DNA of 64,000 bases from the NCBI GenBank assembly GCA_019635485.1, contig JAHBZL010000010.1, forward strand, positions 1 through 64,000, in the 5' to 3' direction. Below, one piece after another: positions 25,329 through 33,956 of the stretch. Made by a program: the position numbers and the translations under genes. Position 1 is the first letter of the stretch. Each line of letters begins with the position of its first letter. Source of the stretch: Piscinibacter sp. Its GTDB lineage: Bacteria; Pseudomonadota; Gammaproteobacteria; Burkholderiales; Burkholderiaceae_C. Under the pieces are notes generated by a model. The model had not been told where the DNA came from. It did not search any database and saw nothing but the letters and a program-made list of their open reading frames with translations.

Positions 25329-25652
25329 TTACCAGGCGGTCTGGCAGGCCGTCACGCGATCCCGCTGCGGCAGCGAGAGCAGCCGATTGACCTCGGCGTT
25401 GTAGGCGGTGCGGTACAAGGCACTGGTGCGGATCTTGGTCAGGTCCAGATGGTGCTGCTCGACCGCACGCTGCAGGATCTCCTGCCCGGGCTTGACGCTC
25501 TTCGGGTCGAGCGGCGTACAGACGAAGACCATGCCGTCGATCGCGCCCACGATCTGTTCGGCCGGCGCGGCCCGCGCGCCGACGGCCCAGGCTGCCAGGC
25601 AGGCGGCGAGCAGGGCGGCGCGAGGCCGGGTGGCAGGGCATCGGAACAACAT
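25329..25652 (-). CDS. Small exported protein of unknown function
   Basis: 107 residues with a cleavable signal peptide (ALLAACLAAWAVGARAAPA). The mature part is about 80 residues with two Cys residues (VFVCTPLD and VTACQTAW), perhaps a disulfide in the periplasm. No family recognised. It stands between the acyltransferase and the ArsR-type regulator, on the same strand as both, 50 bases after the regulator's end. Confidence 0.65.
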   Translation of the reverse strand: MLFRCPATRPRAALLAACLAAWAVGARAAPAEQIVGAIDGMVFVCTPLDPKSVKPGQEILQRAVEQHHLDLTKIRTSALYRTAYNAEVNRLLSLPQRDRVTACQTAW

Positions 25653-25700
25653 GGCAAGGCGCCATTTTGCCCGCCGCGGCCGCCGGGGCCGACCCCGGGG

Positions 25701-26066
25701 TCAGGCGCTGGCGGGGCGCCGCCGGCCGGGCAGCAGGCGCTCGTCGTCAGGGACCTCGGCCGCGCCGTCCATCTCGAGCGCCATCTGGGTGCACACGGCG
25801 CGGCACAACGTCACCGCCTTCTGGTTGGCGATGCGGTAGTAGATCTGCGTGCCGTCGCGCCGGCGCGCCAGGATCTGCGCCCGGTACAGCGTGCCCAGGT
25901 GCTGCGACAGGTTCGGCTGCGTCGTCTCGATCTGCGCCAGCAGCTCGGACACGTTGCGCTCGCCGTTGCACAGCGCGGACAGCAGCTTGAGCCGGATCGG
26001 CGTGGCCAGCAGGCCGAACAGTTCGGCTGCCGACTCGAAGACCTCGTCGGCCTCGGTATCGCTCAT
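25701..26066 (-). CDS. soxR: ArsR-family regulator, SoxR type
   Basis: Winged-helix repressor of 121 residues: LLATPIRLKLLSALCNGERN, then the recognition region ETTQPNLSQHLGTLYRAQIL and the wing RRRDGTQIYYRI. ArsR-type SoxR proteins repress sox operons and respond through cysteines; two candidate regions here are LCNGE and CRAVCTQM. It is the last gene of a four-gene set with ATGA overlaps throughout, next to fccAB and the sox genes. The symbol rests on context plus family. Candidate operators are the AT-rich patches upstream of the sox units. Confidence 0.82.
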   Translation of the reverse strand: MSDTEADEVFESAAELFGLLATPIRLKLLSALCNGERNVSELLAQIETTQPNLSQHLGTLYRAQILARRRDGTQIYYRIANQKAVTLCRAVCTQMALEMDGAAEVPDDERLLPGRRRPASA

Positions 26067-26419
26067 CGCGCGCCTCCCGGACGCTTGCGCTCGAAGTGAT
26101 AGTGGTCCCGGTCCAGCACCGCGGCGACGGCGTTGACGTCCTCCGGGAACATGCCCAGGTTCAGCTCGGTGTTGCAGTACTCGACCATGCCGCGCAGCCG
26201 CCCGGCGCTGTTGATGCGCCCGGCCGGCCGGTAGATCGCCGCGCCGTCGCCGCCGACCTTGCGCGCGTGGCACTCGGCGCAGCGGTGCTCCTTCAGCAGC
26301 TGCTCGCCGAGCGCCAGGTCGGCATCCGTGAACAGCGGCGCCTGCGCGCGCGCCGGCCCGGCGCCGAGCAGGACGGCCAGCCCCGCGGCGGCCAGACCCA
26401 CGCACAGCCGCCCCGTCAT
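26063..26419 (-). CDS. Periplasmic monohaem c-type cytochrome
   Basis: 118 residues with a Sec signal (LAAAGLAVLLGAGPARA) and one haem site, CAECH, about residue 48. A Met that could be the sixth ligand is in LNLGMFPEDV. The C-terminus (DRDHYHFERKRPGG) is polar. It lies between the thioredoxin and regulator genes, overlapping both by four bases, so it probably takes part in electron transfer around sulfur oxidation. It is not one of the named Sox cytochromes. Confidence 0.8.
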   Translation of the reverse strand: MTGRLCVGLAAAGLAVLLGAGPARAQAPLFTDADLALGEQLLKEHRCAECHARKVGGDGAAIYRPAGRINSAGRLRGMVEYCNTELNLGMFPEDVNAVAAVLDRDHYHFERKRPGGAR

Positions 26420-26913
26420 GCGGCACGCTCCAGCAGTTCCATCACGTCTTCCTCGAACATCTCGCCCGGGATCGCCTGCTTCAGCCGGCCGCGGGCGTCG
26501 ACCACGACCGTCAGCGGCACCACCCGGCGCCCGGTGAGGGCCGCCGCGAGTGCGGGGCTGTCGAGCGACACCGGGAAGTGCCAGCCCCGCGCGGCCATGT
26601 GCCGGCGCACGGCCTCCGGCTCGCGCTCGCGCACGACGCCCAGAACGGCCGGTCCGCGCCCGCCGCGGGCGGCCTGGTACAGCTTTTCCACGTGCACATT
26701 GTGGCGCTGGCAGAACGGGCAGGTCAGCGACCAGAACACGACGACCTGCGGGCGCCCGGCCTCGGGCGCCCACGGCGAGCCGTCGAGCAGCGTGACGGCC
26801 GGCCACTGCACGGCCTCGCCCGGTGCCGCAGGGGCGGCAAACGAGGCCGGCGCGCCGAGGGCGAGCGTGCCGGCGGCGCTGCCCAGCAGCAGGTGGCGGC
26901 GCGTCAGCATCAT
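26416..26913 (-). CDS. Periplasmic thioredoxin-fold protein (TlpA/SoxW-like)
   Basis: 165 residues. A twin-arginine-like signal (MMLTRRHLLLGSAAGTLALG) suggests export. The redox motif is CPFC in VVFWSLTCPFCQRHNVHVEK, with the cis-Pro region VVPLTVVVDARG. SoxW-type thioredoxins keep the SoxYZ carrier cysteine reduced with help from the membrane protein SoxV; no soxV was found in this window. The start (ATGATG) overlaps the upstream gene's stop. Confidence 0.85.
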   Translation of the reverse strand: MMLTRRHLLLGSAAGTLALGAPASFAAPAAPGEAVQWPAVTLLDGSPWAPEAGRPQVVVFWSLTCPFCQRHNVHVEKLYQAARGGRGPAVLGVVREREPEAVRRHMAARGWHFPVSLDSPALAAALTGRRVVPLTVVVDARGRLKQAIPGEMFEEDVMELLERAA

Positions 26914-27872
26914 CGGCCTTGTTGCTCCATCAGCAGGTAGGTGTTGTACGCGTTGATGCGGTTGGCCGCGCGGAACAGCGGCAGCCGCTCGAAGCGCGAC
27001 CAATCGGTGTGCGCGTACGCGTCCTCGAAGGGCTCCATGTTACGCGCGGCCTCGCCCATCGTGCGGCGCAGGTAGTCGAGGTAGTCGCGCGTCAGTTCGA
27101 GGTCGGCGCGCGCGCTGGTGGACAGCGGGCCATGGCCGGGCACGATCACGTCGACCGGGAAGCCGAGCAGCGTGTCCAGCGAGGCGATCCACTGCCGGCT
27201 GTCCGCGAGGCCCACGTAGGGCACGCGCCCGCGGAACACCAGGTCACCGGCGAACAGCAGCCGCTTGGACGGCACGTGCACGACCAGGTCCTCGGGCGTG
27301 TGCGCGGGACCGACCGGCTGCAGCACGAACTCCACGCCGCCGATGCGCAGCCTGGTCGGGCCGTCGATCCAGCGGTCGGCCTCGACCAGGCGGGTGTTCT
27401 CGTCGACCCACGGGAACAGCTCCTCGCGGCTGGCGGCCAGCCGCCGCGCCGCCGTGTCGGAGTGCAGGTACTCGAGCGCGGCACGGTGCGCGATCACCTG
27501 CGCGCCGGCCGCCTTGAACGCCTGCAGCCCGTAGATGTGGTCGGCGTGGTAGTGCGTGACGATCACGTGCGTGACCGGCAGCGGCGTCAGCGTGCGGATC
27601 TGCGCGAGCAGTTCCTGCGCCAGCGTCGGCGAACCGAGCGCGTCGATCACGACGACGCCCTCGGCAGTGACCACGATGCCGGCGTTGGAGATGAAGTTGC
27701 GGTTGGCCGCCGATCCCAGCGCCGACACGCCCTGCACCATCCAGGCCCCGGGGGCCACCGGAATCGGGATCGGTTGGTCCGGGGCGGCGCCGGCCGGCAG
27801 GGCCGGAAACACGAGCACCGCCATGATCCAGCGCAAGAGCGCCACCAGGGTCCTACCGCGCGAGCCAGCCAT
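26910..27872 (-). CDS. Metallo-beta-lactamase-fold hydrolase, SoxH-like
   Basis: 320 residues with a signal sequence (MAVLVFPALPAGAAPD after an Arg-rich start). The dinuclear metal site is THYHADHIYG; further ligands are the His in GPAHTPEDLV, the Asp in LFAGDLVF and the His in VPGHGPLS. Homologues are SoxH of Paracoccus-type sox clusters and the 'quinoprotein relay' hydrolases; the substrate is not established. It heads the operon that ends with soxR and is divergent from fccA. A longer frame upstream lacks a signal peptide at its start, so 27872 was chosen. Confidence 0.82.
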   Translation of the reverse strand: MAGSRGRTLVALLRWIMAVLVFPALPAGAAPDQPIPIPVAPGAWMVQGVSALGSAANRNFISNAGIVVTAEGVVVIDALGSPTLAQELLAQIRTLTPLPVTHVIVTHYHADHIYGLQAFKAAGAQVIAHRAALEYLHSDTAARRLAASREELFPWVDENTRLVEADRWIDGPTRLRIGGVEFVLQPVGPAHTPEDLVVHVPSKRLLFAGDLVFRGRVPYVGLADSRQWIASLDTLLGFPVDVIVPGHGPLSTSARADLELTRDYLDYLRRTMGEAARNMEPFEDAYAHTDWSRFERLPLFRAANRINAYNTYLLMEQQGR

Positions 27873-28006
27873 CCTGCACCCAATACATTCGTATGGACTG
27901 ATATTTGAACGCCGACCATCGATGGAATGCAAGCGCATGAACCCGCAGGCGCAGCGGACGATGGCCTTGCACCACAATCGCCCGACACCCGACCGGAGAC
28001 AAGACC
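27873..28006. promoter_or_regulatory. Divergent promoter region between soxH-like gene and fccA
   Basis: AT-rich stretch in GC-rich surroundings. It holds the short palindrome ATAC-ATTC-GTAT (27883-27894) and the octamer GACTGATA (27896-27903), which recurs upstream of soxY on the other strand (36336 to 36329). A reasonable place for the SoxR repressor to control both directions. No consensus -35/-10 pair is clear. Confidence 0.45.
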
Positions 28007-28315
28007 ATGCCCATCCGCCCTCTGGCCGCGGCAGCGCTGTGGCTGGCCGCCCCCTGGTGCCTCGCGCAGGACCAGCACGTGGCGCGCAACCTCGCCGCGA
28101 CCTGCGCCAACTGCCATGGCACCAATGGCCATGCGCGCGGCAAGGACGTCAAGCCGCTGGCCGGCGTGCCGGCCGAGAAGATCCTGGCCCATCTGGCCGA
28201 TTTCCGGAGCGGCGCGCAGCCCGCGACGGTCATGCACCAGATCAGCAGGGGCTACACCGACGCGCAGCTGAAGCTGATCGCCGACTACTTCGCGGCCCAG
28301 AAGCCCGCCCCCTGA
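28007..28315 (+). CDS. fccA: Flavocytochrome c cytochrome subunit (FccA/SoxE-like), monohaem
   Basis: 102 residues with a Sec signal (PLAAAALWLAAPWCLAQ) and a single haem motif CANCH. It directly precedes fccB with a 17-base gap. In sulfide:cytochrome c oxidoreductase this subunit takes electrons from the flavoprotein and passes them to soluble cytochromes. It matches the short monohaem form (Chlorobium type) rather than the 21-kDa dihaem form of Allochromatium. Confidence 0.88.
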   Translation: MPIRPLAAAALWLAAPWCLAQDQHVARNLAATCANCHGTNGHARGKDVKPLAGVPAEKILAHLADFRSGAQPATVMHQISRGYTDAQLKLIADYFAAQKPAP

Positions 28316-28332
28316 CGCGCCGGAGGACCCCC

Positions 28333-29616
28333 ATGACGCACCCCGCACCGTTGTCCCGCCGTCGCGTGCTCGGCGCCGGCGCTTCGCTGGCCGCGCTGTC
28401 GCTGGCCGGCTGCGCGACCCCCTCGTCCGGCCCGTCGATCGGCCGCGTCGTCGTGATCGGCGGCGGCTACGGCGGCAGCACCGCGGCGCGCTACCTGCGC
28501 CTGTGGGGCGGCAACGTCGACGTCACGCTGGTCGAGCGCGACCGCAGCTTCGTCTCCTGCCCGCTGAGCAACCTCGTGATCGGCGGCTACAAGCAGATCG
28601 GCGAGATCACGCGCGGCTACGACGGCCTGAAGGCGGCCGGCGTGAAGGTCGTGCAGGGCGAGGTCAGCGCGATCGACGCGGCCGGCAGGACGGTGCGGCT
28701 CGCCGACGGCACGTCGCTGCCCTACGACCGGCTGGTCGTCTCGCCGGGCATCGACTTCGTGCCGGACGCGGTGGGCGGGCTGGCCGCGCCGGCGGCCCGG
28801 TCGAAGATCCTGCACAGCTGGAAGGCCGGGCCGCAGACCGTGGCGCTGCGCCAGCAGCTCGAGGCGATGCCCGACGGCGGCCTGTTCCTGCTGAGCATCC
28901 CGAAGTCGCCGTACCGCTGCCCGCCGGGGCCCTACGAGCGAGCCTGCATGGTGGCCTCGTACCTGAAGCAGGTCAAGCCGAGATCCAAGCTGCTGGTGAT
29001 GGACGCCAACCCGGAGATCCAGTCGAAGAAGGCGCTGTTCGAGAAGGCCTTCAGGGACCGCTACGCTGGCACGCTGGAGTACCGGACGAATGCCGAACTG
29101 AAGGAGGTCGATGCGGCGTCCAACCTGGCGAAGTTCGAGTTCGAGGACGTCAAGGCGGACGTGCTGAACGTGATCCCGCCGCAGCGCGCGGCGGACATCG
29201 CGGTGAAGAGCGGGCTGGTGAACGTGAACAACCGCTGGGTCGGCGTGCAGTGGCTGACGATGGAGTCGGCTGCCGTGCCCGGCGTGCACGTGCTGGGCGA
29301 CTCGGTGTTCCCGGCACCGACGATGCCGAAGTCCGGCCACATGGCGAACCAGCAGGCCAAGGTCGCCGCGGCAGCGATCATCCAGCTGCTCAAGGGCGAG
29401 GCGGTCAACCCGACGCCGGTCGTGATGAACACCTGCTACAGCTTCGTCTCCGCGCTCGAGGCGGTGCACGTGGCCTCGGTGCACCAGTACCACCCCGACC
29501 AGAAGACCTTCCTGCCCGTGCCGGCCGCCGCCGGCGTGTCGGGCGCGGCGAGCCAGGTCGAGGGCCGCTACGCGCTGTCCTGGGCCGACAACATCTGGGC
29601 CGACATGCTGGGCTGA
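28333..29616 (+). CDS. fccB: Flavocytochrome c / sulfide dehydrogenase flavoprotein subunit (SoxF-like)
   Basis: 427 residues. The twin-arginine signal is LSRRRVLGAGASLAALSLAG. The FAD-binding fold starts VVVIGGGYGGSTAARYLR. The Cys of FVSCPLSNLVIGG is at the site where FccB binds FAD covalently, and the redox disulfide pair would be the Cys residues of SPYRCPPGPYERA and MNTCYSFV. It oxidises sulfide in the periplasm. An AGGA site precedes the ATG. It ends 6 bases before the convergent ppk2. Confidence 0.93.
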   Translation: MTHPAPLSRRRVLGAGASLAALSLAGCATPSSGPSIGRVVVIGGGYGGSTAARYLRLWGGNVDVTLVERDRSFVSCPLSNLVIGGYKQIGEITRGYDGLKAAGVKVVQGEVSAIDAAGRTVRLADGTSLPYDRLVVSPGIDFVPDAVGGLAAPAARSKILHSWKAGPQTVALRQQLEAMPDGGLFLLSIPKSPYRCPPGPYERACMVASYLKQVKPRSKLLVMDANPEIQSKKALFEKAFRDRYAGTLEYRTNAELKEVDAASNLAKFEFEDVKADVLNVIPPQRAADIAVKSGLVNVNNRWVGVQWLTMESAAVPGVHVLGDSVFPAPTMPKSGHMANQQAKVAAAAIIQLLKGEAVNPTPVVMNTCYSFVSALEAVHVASVHQYHPDQKTFLPVPAAAGVSGAASQVEGRYALSWADNIWADMLG

Positions 29617-29622
29617 GCGCGC

Positions 29623-30558
29623 TCAGTACAGCTCGGGCACGAACATCTCCGCCGGCACCGGCCGGCGGATGTAGTCCGGGTGGCGCACGCGCGGCGGCAG
29701 CTCGACGGGCGGCTTGACGACCTCCTCGTAGGGCAGCAGCGACAGCAGGTGGTGGATGCAGTTCAGGCGTGCCTTCTTCTTGTCCACCGCCTGCACCACC
29801 CACCACGGCGCCTCGGCGATGTGGGTGCGCTCGAGCATCGCCTCCTTGGCCTTGGTGTAGGCCTCCCAGCGCACGCGGCTCTGCAGGTCCATCGGGCTGA
29901 GCTTCCATTGCTTCAGCGGGTCGTGGATGCGCCCGAGGAAACGCAGGTGCTGCTCCTCGTCGGTGATCGAGAACCAGTACTTGACCAGGCGGATGCCGGA
30001 GCGCACCAGCATGCGCTCGAACTCGGGCACGGCGCGGAAGAACTCCTCGACCTCGTCCTCACTGCAGAAGCCCATCACGCGCTCGACGCCGGCGCGGTTG
30101 TACCAGCTGCGGTCGAACAGCACGATCTCGCCGCCCGCCGGCAGGTGCGGCACGTAGCGCTGGAAGTACCACTGCGTGCGTTCGCGGTCGTTCGGCGCCG
30201 GCAGCGCGACGACCCGGCACACGCGCGGGTTCAGCCGCTGCGTGATGCGCTTGATCGCGCCGCCCTTGCCGGCCGAGTCGCGGCCTTCGAAGAGCACGAC
30301 GACCTTCTGCCCGGTCGAGGCCACCCAGTCCTGCAGCTTGACCAGTTCGCCCTGCAGGCGGAACAGCTCCTGGAAGTAGCGCCGGCGCTGCAGGCGATGT
30401 TCGTCGCCGTCCAGCGCCAAGTCCTCCGGCGGCTGGCCGAGGCGGTCCTCGAGTTCGAGCTCGAATTCCTCGTCGTAGCCGTCCAGCAGGTCTTCCTCGA
30501 TGCGCCGGGCGAGGGTGTCGGGGTCGGTGGGCGGCAGGGCGGGTCGGTCCATGGGCAT
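29623..30558 (-). CDS. ppk2: Polyphosphate kinase 2 (PPK2)
   Basis: About 311 residues. The P-loop is LFEGRDSAGKGGAIKRI and the lid/Walker B region is ALPAPNDRERTQWYFQRY and LFDRSWYNRAGVERVMG. Single-domain PPK2 enzymes use polyphosphate to phosphorylate nucleoside diphosphates or monophosphates. An acidic N-terminal segment (DLLDGYDEEFELELED) is typical of the class I type. Several ATGs compete for the start (30582, 30558, 30552) and none has a clear ribosome-binding site. Not a sulfur gene by function, though placed between fccB and the transporter. Confidence 0.9.
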   Translation of the reverse strand: MPMDRPALPPTDPDTLARRIEEDLLDGYDEEFELELEDRLGQPPEDLALDGDEHRLQRRRYFQELFRLQGELVKLQDWVASTGQKVVVLFEGRDSAGKGGAIKRITQRLNPRVCRVVALPAPNDRERTQWYFQRYVPHLPAGGEIVLFDRSWYNRAGVERVMGFCSEDEVEEFFRAVPEFERMLVRSGIRLVKYWFSITDEEQHLRFLGRIHDPLKQWKLSPMDLQSRVRWEAYTKAKEAMLERTHIAEAPWWVVQAVDKKKARLNCIHHLLSLLPYEEVVKPPVELPPRVRHPDYIRRPVPAEMFVPELY

Positions 30559-30628
30559 CGGCAGGCGCGGCGAAACCCGCATCCTCGCGGGCCGTCCATG
30601 ACGGCTTGATGACGCCGCGGATCCCGGT

Positions 30629-31741
30629 TCAGGAAAAGGCGCGGCTGGCCGGCACGGGCTGGTCACCCAGGTGCGGCAGGCCGTGCTCGTGGTCGCGCTG
30701 GTCGACGAGGCGGTCGGTGAGCGCGGCGGCCGCCCACATCGCGCTCAAAGTGATCCACGAGGTGACCGTGAACACCGAGGCCCCGGACAGCCCGGCGCCG
30801 ACCGCGCAGCCGCCGGCGGTCATGCCGCCGAAGCCCATCAGCACCGCGCCGATCAGGTAGCGGCGCATGCTGGCGCCGCCGCTGAAGCCTTCCAGCTTCA
30901 GCTCGCGGAACAGCGCCGCGGCGAGGAACGAGCCGAGGAAGACGCCGGGCACGAGGCCGAAGTCGAAGGTCGGCGGCCGCTGCGGCGTGAACAGCACCCG
31001 TGCCAGCACCTCGGCCGACGGGCCGGTGAAGCTCAGCGCCTGGATCGGGGCAACGCCGGCCTCGAGCGACGTCGCCGCGATCGTTGCCGTGAACCACCAG
31101 GCCGCACTGATCGACAGGCCGACCAGGATCGCTCCGGCCCAGCCCCAGGGCGCGACCTTCTGCCGGCGTGCCCAGACCACGGCCGCGACCAGCCAGACGG
31201 CGCCGAACAGCAGGGCACCGGTGCGCCCGAGGCCGGTGATCAGCGTCAGGTCGCGGGACGGGCCGCCTTCGACCGTCCACCAAGCGCTGATGCGCTCGCG
31301 CCACGGCGCCAGCGCCCCCTGCCACGCCGCCTGGGCGGTGACCGCGAAGACCAGCCCGGACAACACCGAGCGCAGGTTGCCCTGGGCGGCCAGCACCAGC
31401 AGCCGGCTCGAGCAGCCGCGTGCCAGGATCATGCCGATGCCGAACAGCGCACCGCCGATCGCTGCCCCCGAGAGGCTGCCGCGGGCCGCCAGCTGGCGCG
31501 CGCTGCTCACGTCCATCGCGCCGAGCGCGACCAGCGCCTGGGTCGCGAGGACCGCGGTGGCGAAGGCGAACAGCCACACGGTCAGCTTGCCGCCGGGCAT
31601 GCCGCGCGCGAACTCGATCACCGCGGAGCGCAGGCAGAAGCGCGAGCGCTGCGCGAAGAAGCCGAACAGCATGCCGATCAGCAGGCCGCCGGCGGCGAGC
31701 AGCGGGGCCTGGCCGAAGCGATCGAGCAGTGCGTCGAACAC
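30629..31741 (-). CDS. YeeE/YedE-family sulfur compound transporter (SoxT/TsuA-like)
   Basis: 370-residue membrane protein with about 10 hydrophobic segments and an internal repeat. Conserved cysteines lie in AQRSRFCLRSAV, LARGCSSRLLVL and TAGGCAVGAGLSG, matching those on which thiosulfate transport depends in TsuA (YeeE). It likely imports thiosulfate or another sulfur species, or acts as the SoxT component near SoxB. The DsrE-like gene lies just upstream on the same strand. Confidence 0.87.
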   Translation of the reverse strand: MFDALLDRFGQAPLLAAGGLLIGMLFGFFAQRSRFCLRSAVIEFARGMPGGKLTVWLFAFATAVLATQALVALGAMDVSSARQLAARGSLSGAAIGGALFGIGMILARGCSSRLLVLAAQGNLRSVLSGLVFAVTAQAAWQGALAPWRERISAWWTVEGGPSRDLTLITGLGRTGALLFGAVWLVAAVVWARRQKVAPWGWAGAILVGLSISAAWWFTATIAATSLEAGVAPIQALSFTGPSAEVLARVLFTPQRPPTFDFGLVPGVFLGSFLAAALFRELKLEGFSGGASMRRYLIGAVLMGFGGMTAGGCAVGAGLSGASVFTVTSWITLSAMWAAAALTDRLVDQRDHEHGLPHLGDQPVPASRAFS

Positions 31742-31760
31742 CCGGCCTCCCGCATGCGAT

Positions 31761-32174
31761 TCAGGGCTTGATGTAGGCGAAGCCCTGGTGCTGCAGCTTC
31801 GCCAGCCGGACCACGCCCGAGGGCGTGAACTCCGCCTCCTGGATGAACTGCTCCTTCTTCAGGCTGCGGTTCTTCAGCGTGATCTCGCAGACCTCGAACT
31901 TGACGCCGCGGTTGACCAGGGCGGCCACGGTCGTCGCGTACGGGTTGTCGTTGCGGTCCTTGGCGCCTTCCATCAGGAAGTCGACGCCGTTGGCATGCGC
32001 CACCACGGTGATCTTCGCCGCCGGATCGGTGTCCAGGTGGTTGCGGATGTTGCGCAGCCCCTTGAGCGCCTGGGCCGCGGCATCGTCGATGTGGTAGACG
32101 ACGTTGTCCTGGGCCCAGGCCGCCGCGCCGGCCAGCGCGAGGGTGAGGGCGATGAACAGTCGGCGGATGATCAT
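31761..32174 (-). CDS. Exported DsrE/DsrF-like protein
   Basis: 137 residues with a signal peptide (LFIALTLALAGAAAWAQ). The mature domain fits the DsrE/F-like fold: NVVYHIDDAAAQALKGLRNI, KITVVAHANGVDFLM, and a single Cys in KFEVCEITLKNR at the position used by sulfur-carrying members. DsrE-like proteins relay sulfane sulfur; this one would act in the periplasm next to SoxB. It lies 24 bases after soxB and 19 before the transporter gene, so the three probably form one transcript. Confidence 0.83.
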   Translation of the reverse strand: MIIRRLFIALTLALAGAAAWAQDNVVYHIDDAAAQALKGLRNIRNHLDTDPAAKITVVAHANGVDFLMEGAKDRNDNPYATTVAALVNRGVKFEVCEITLKNRSLKKEQFIQEAEFTPSGVVRLAKLQHQGFAYIKP

Positions 32175-32198
32175 GCTTGTCTCCTGGGCGAATGATGG

Positions 32199-33926
32199 TC
32201 AGGCCAGGCCGGCGTTGCCCTTGACGCCGATCAGCCGGGGCGTATTGACGCGGCGCGGGGTGACCCGGCCCTTGGCCTTGAGCCAGGGCTCGACGACCTC
32301 CCAGACCGGCTTGTTGCCGGCATTCTTCGCCTCTTCGGCCACCGGCGCCCAGCCGGCGACCTTGTAGGTCTTGCCCGCTTCGATCGGCTGGCCGCCCAGC
32401 CGCATGTCCTGGATGCGCGAGCCCATCTTCGCCGCCGGCTCGATCGCGTAGGTCAGTCCGCCGACCCGCACCATGTCGCCGCCCTGCTGGTAGTACGGGT
32501 CGGGGTTGAACAGATTGTCCGCCACGTCCTCGAGCACCGTCTTCAGGGTCTCGCCGGTCATCGGCGTGACCGTCGCGTACGAGTAGGTCGTCGCGACCTG
32601 ATCCATCAGCAGCTCGCGCGTGATCGTGTCGCCCGGCAGCAGCGAGGTGCCCCAGCGGAAGCCGGGCGAGAACGCGATCTGCGCCTCCTGGGCCTCCAGC
32701 AGCGCGTCGCAGACCAGCTGGTCCCAGCTGCCGTTGAAGTTGCCGCGCCGGTACAGCGTGCCGTCGGTCACCGCCAGCTTCTCGGCCAGCTTGGCCTCGA
32801 ACGGCGCCCGCACGCGCTGGATCAGCGCCGCCATCTCGGGGTCGGGCCGGAGCTGGTTCGCGAACACCGGCAGCAGCTTGTAGCGGAAGTCCGCCACCTT
32901 GCCGTCCTTGACCTCGAAGTCCAGCACACCGAGGAACTTTCCGTTGCTGCCGGCATTGGTCACCAGCGTCGTGCCGCCGGCGTTCCTGACCGCCACCGGC
33001 ACCGGCATGCCGTCGTGCGTGTGGCCGCCGAGGATCGCGTCGACGCCGCGCACGCGCGAGGCCATCTTCAGGTCCACGTCCATGCCGTTGTGCGACAGCA
33101 CGACCACCACCTGCGCGCCCTTGGCGCGCGCCTCGTCGACGGCCTTCTGCAGGTTGTCGTCCTGGATGCCGAAGCTCCAGTCGGCCACCATGTACCGCGG
33201 GTTGGCGATCGGCGTGTAGGGGAAGGCCTGGCCGACGATCGCGCAGGGCACGCCGTTGATCGTGCGCATCGTGTAGGGCGCGAACACCGGATCGCCGAAG
33301 TCGGTGGTCTTGACGTTCTGGGCGACGAAGTCGATGCGGCCCTTGAACTCCTTCTCGACGATCTCCTTCACCCGCTCCATGCCGTAGGTGAATTCCCAGT
33401 GGCCGGTCATCACGTCGACGCCCAGCAGCTTGCAGGCCTCGACCATGTCCTGCGCGTTCGTCCACAACGAGGTGGCCGAGCCCTGCCAGGTGTCGCCGCC
33501 GTCCAGCAGCAGCGCGCCGGGGCGGCTCGCCTTCATGCGCTTGACCAGCGTCGCGAGCTCGGCGAAGCCGCCGACCTTGCCGTAGCGCCGTGCGGCGGTC
33601 TCGAAGTCGATGTACGTGTAGGCGTGCGACAGCGCCGTGCCCGGCCGCACGCCGATCTTCTTCAGCAGCGCCTCGCCGACCAGGTGCGGCAACTCGCCGG
33701 CCATCGTGCCGACGCCGAGGTTGACGCTCGGCTCGCGGAAGTGGATCGGCAGCAGCTGCGCGTGGCAGTCGGTCATGTGCAGGAACGACACGCTGCCGAA
33801 GCGCGGCAGGTCGTACAGCGCGGACTCGGCCGCGGCGGCGTCGGCCTCGGCATGGCGCGCCAGCCCCAGGCCGGCCACCGACGCGGCGCCGAGCACCTGC
33901 AGGAACTCGCGTTTGCTCAGGCTCAT
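32199..33926 (-). CDS. soxB: Sulfate thiol esterase SoxB
   Basis: 575-residue manganese enzyme that cuts sulfate from the cysteine S-thiosulfonate on SoxYZ. The twin-arginine-like signal is KREFLQVLGAASVAGLG (Lys-Arg in place of Arg-Arg). Metal-binding motifs: HMTDCHAQ, LLDGGDTWQGS, VMTGHWEFTYG, VLSHNGMDVD and LGGHTHDG. GHWEFTYG replaces the GNHE of ordinary 5'-nucleotidases and marks SoxB. There is no ribosome-binding site before the ATG; an AT-rich palindrome ends two bases upstream. A terminator separates it from soxX. Confidence 0.96.
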   Translation of the reverse strand: MSLSKREFLQVLGAASVAGLGLARHAEADAAAAESALYDLPRFGSVSFLHMTDCHAQLLPIHFREPSVNLGVGTMAGELPHLVGEALLKKIGVRPGTALSHAYTYIDFETAARRYGKVGGFAELATLVKRMKASRPGALLLDGGDTWQGSATSLWTNAQDMVEACKLLGVDVMTGHWEFTYGMERVKEIVEKEFKGRIDFVAQNVKTTDFGDPVFAPYTMRTINGVPCAIVGQAFPYTPIANPRYMVADWSFGIQDDNLQKAVDEARAKGAQVVVVLSHNGMDVDLKMASRVRGVDAILGGHTHDGMPVPVAVRNAGGTTLVTNAGSNGKFLGVLDFEVKDGKVADFRYKLLPVFANQLRPDPEMAALIQRVRAPFEAKLAEKLAVTDGTLYRRGNFNGSWDQLVCDALLEAQEAQIAFSPGFRWGTSLLPGDTITRELLMDQVATTYSYATVTPMTGETLKTVLEDVADNLFNPDPYYQQGGDMVRVGGLTYAIEPAAKMGSRIQDMRLGGQPIEAGKTYKVAGWAPVAEEAKNAGNKPVWEVVEPWLKAKGRVTPRRVNTPRLIGVKGNAGLA

Positions 33927-33927
33927 G

Positions 33928-33943
33928 ATAAGCGTTGACTTAT
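33928..33943. promoter_or_regulatory. AT-rich palindrome next to the soxB start
   Basis: ATAAG-CGTTGA-CTTAT, with perfect 5-base arms, begins two bases before the soxB ATG. It is a candidate operator for SoxR or part of the soxB promoter. TTGACG on the minus strand further upstream (near 33956) could be a -35 element, but the spacing to a -10 box is not good. Confidence 0.45.
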
Positions 33944-33956
33944 GTTTTGGATCGTC

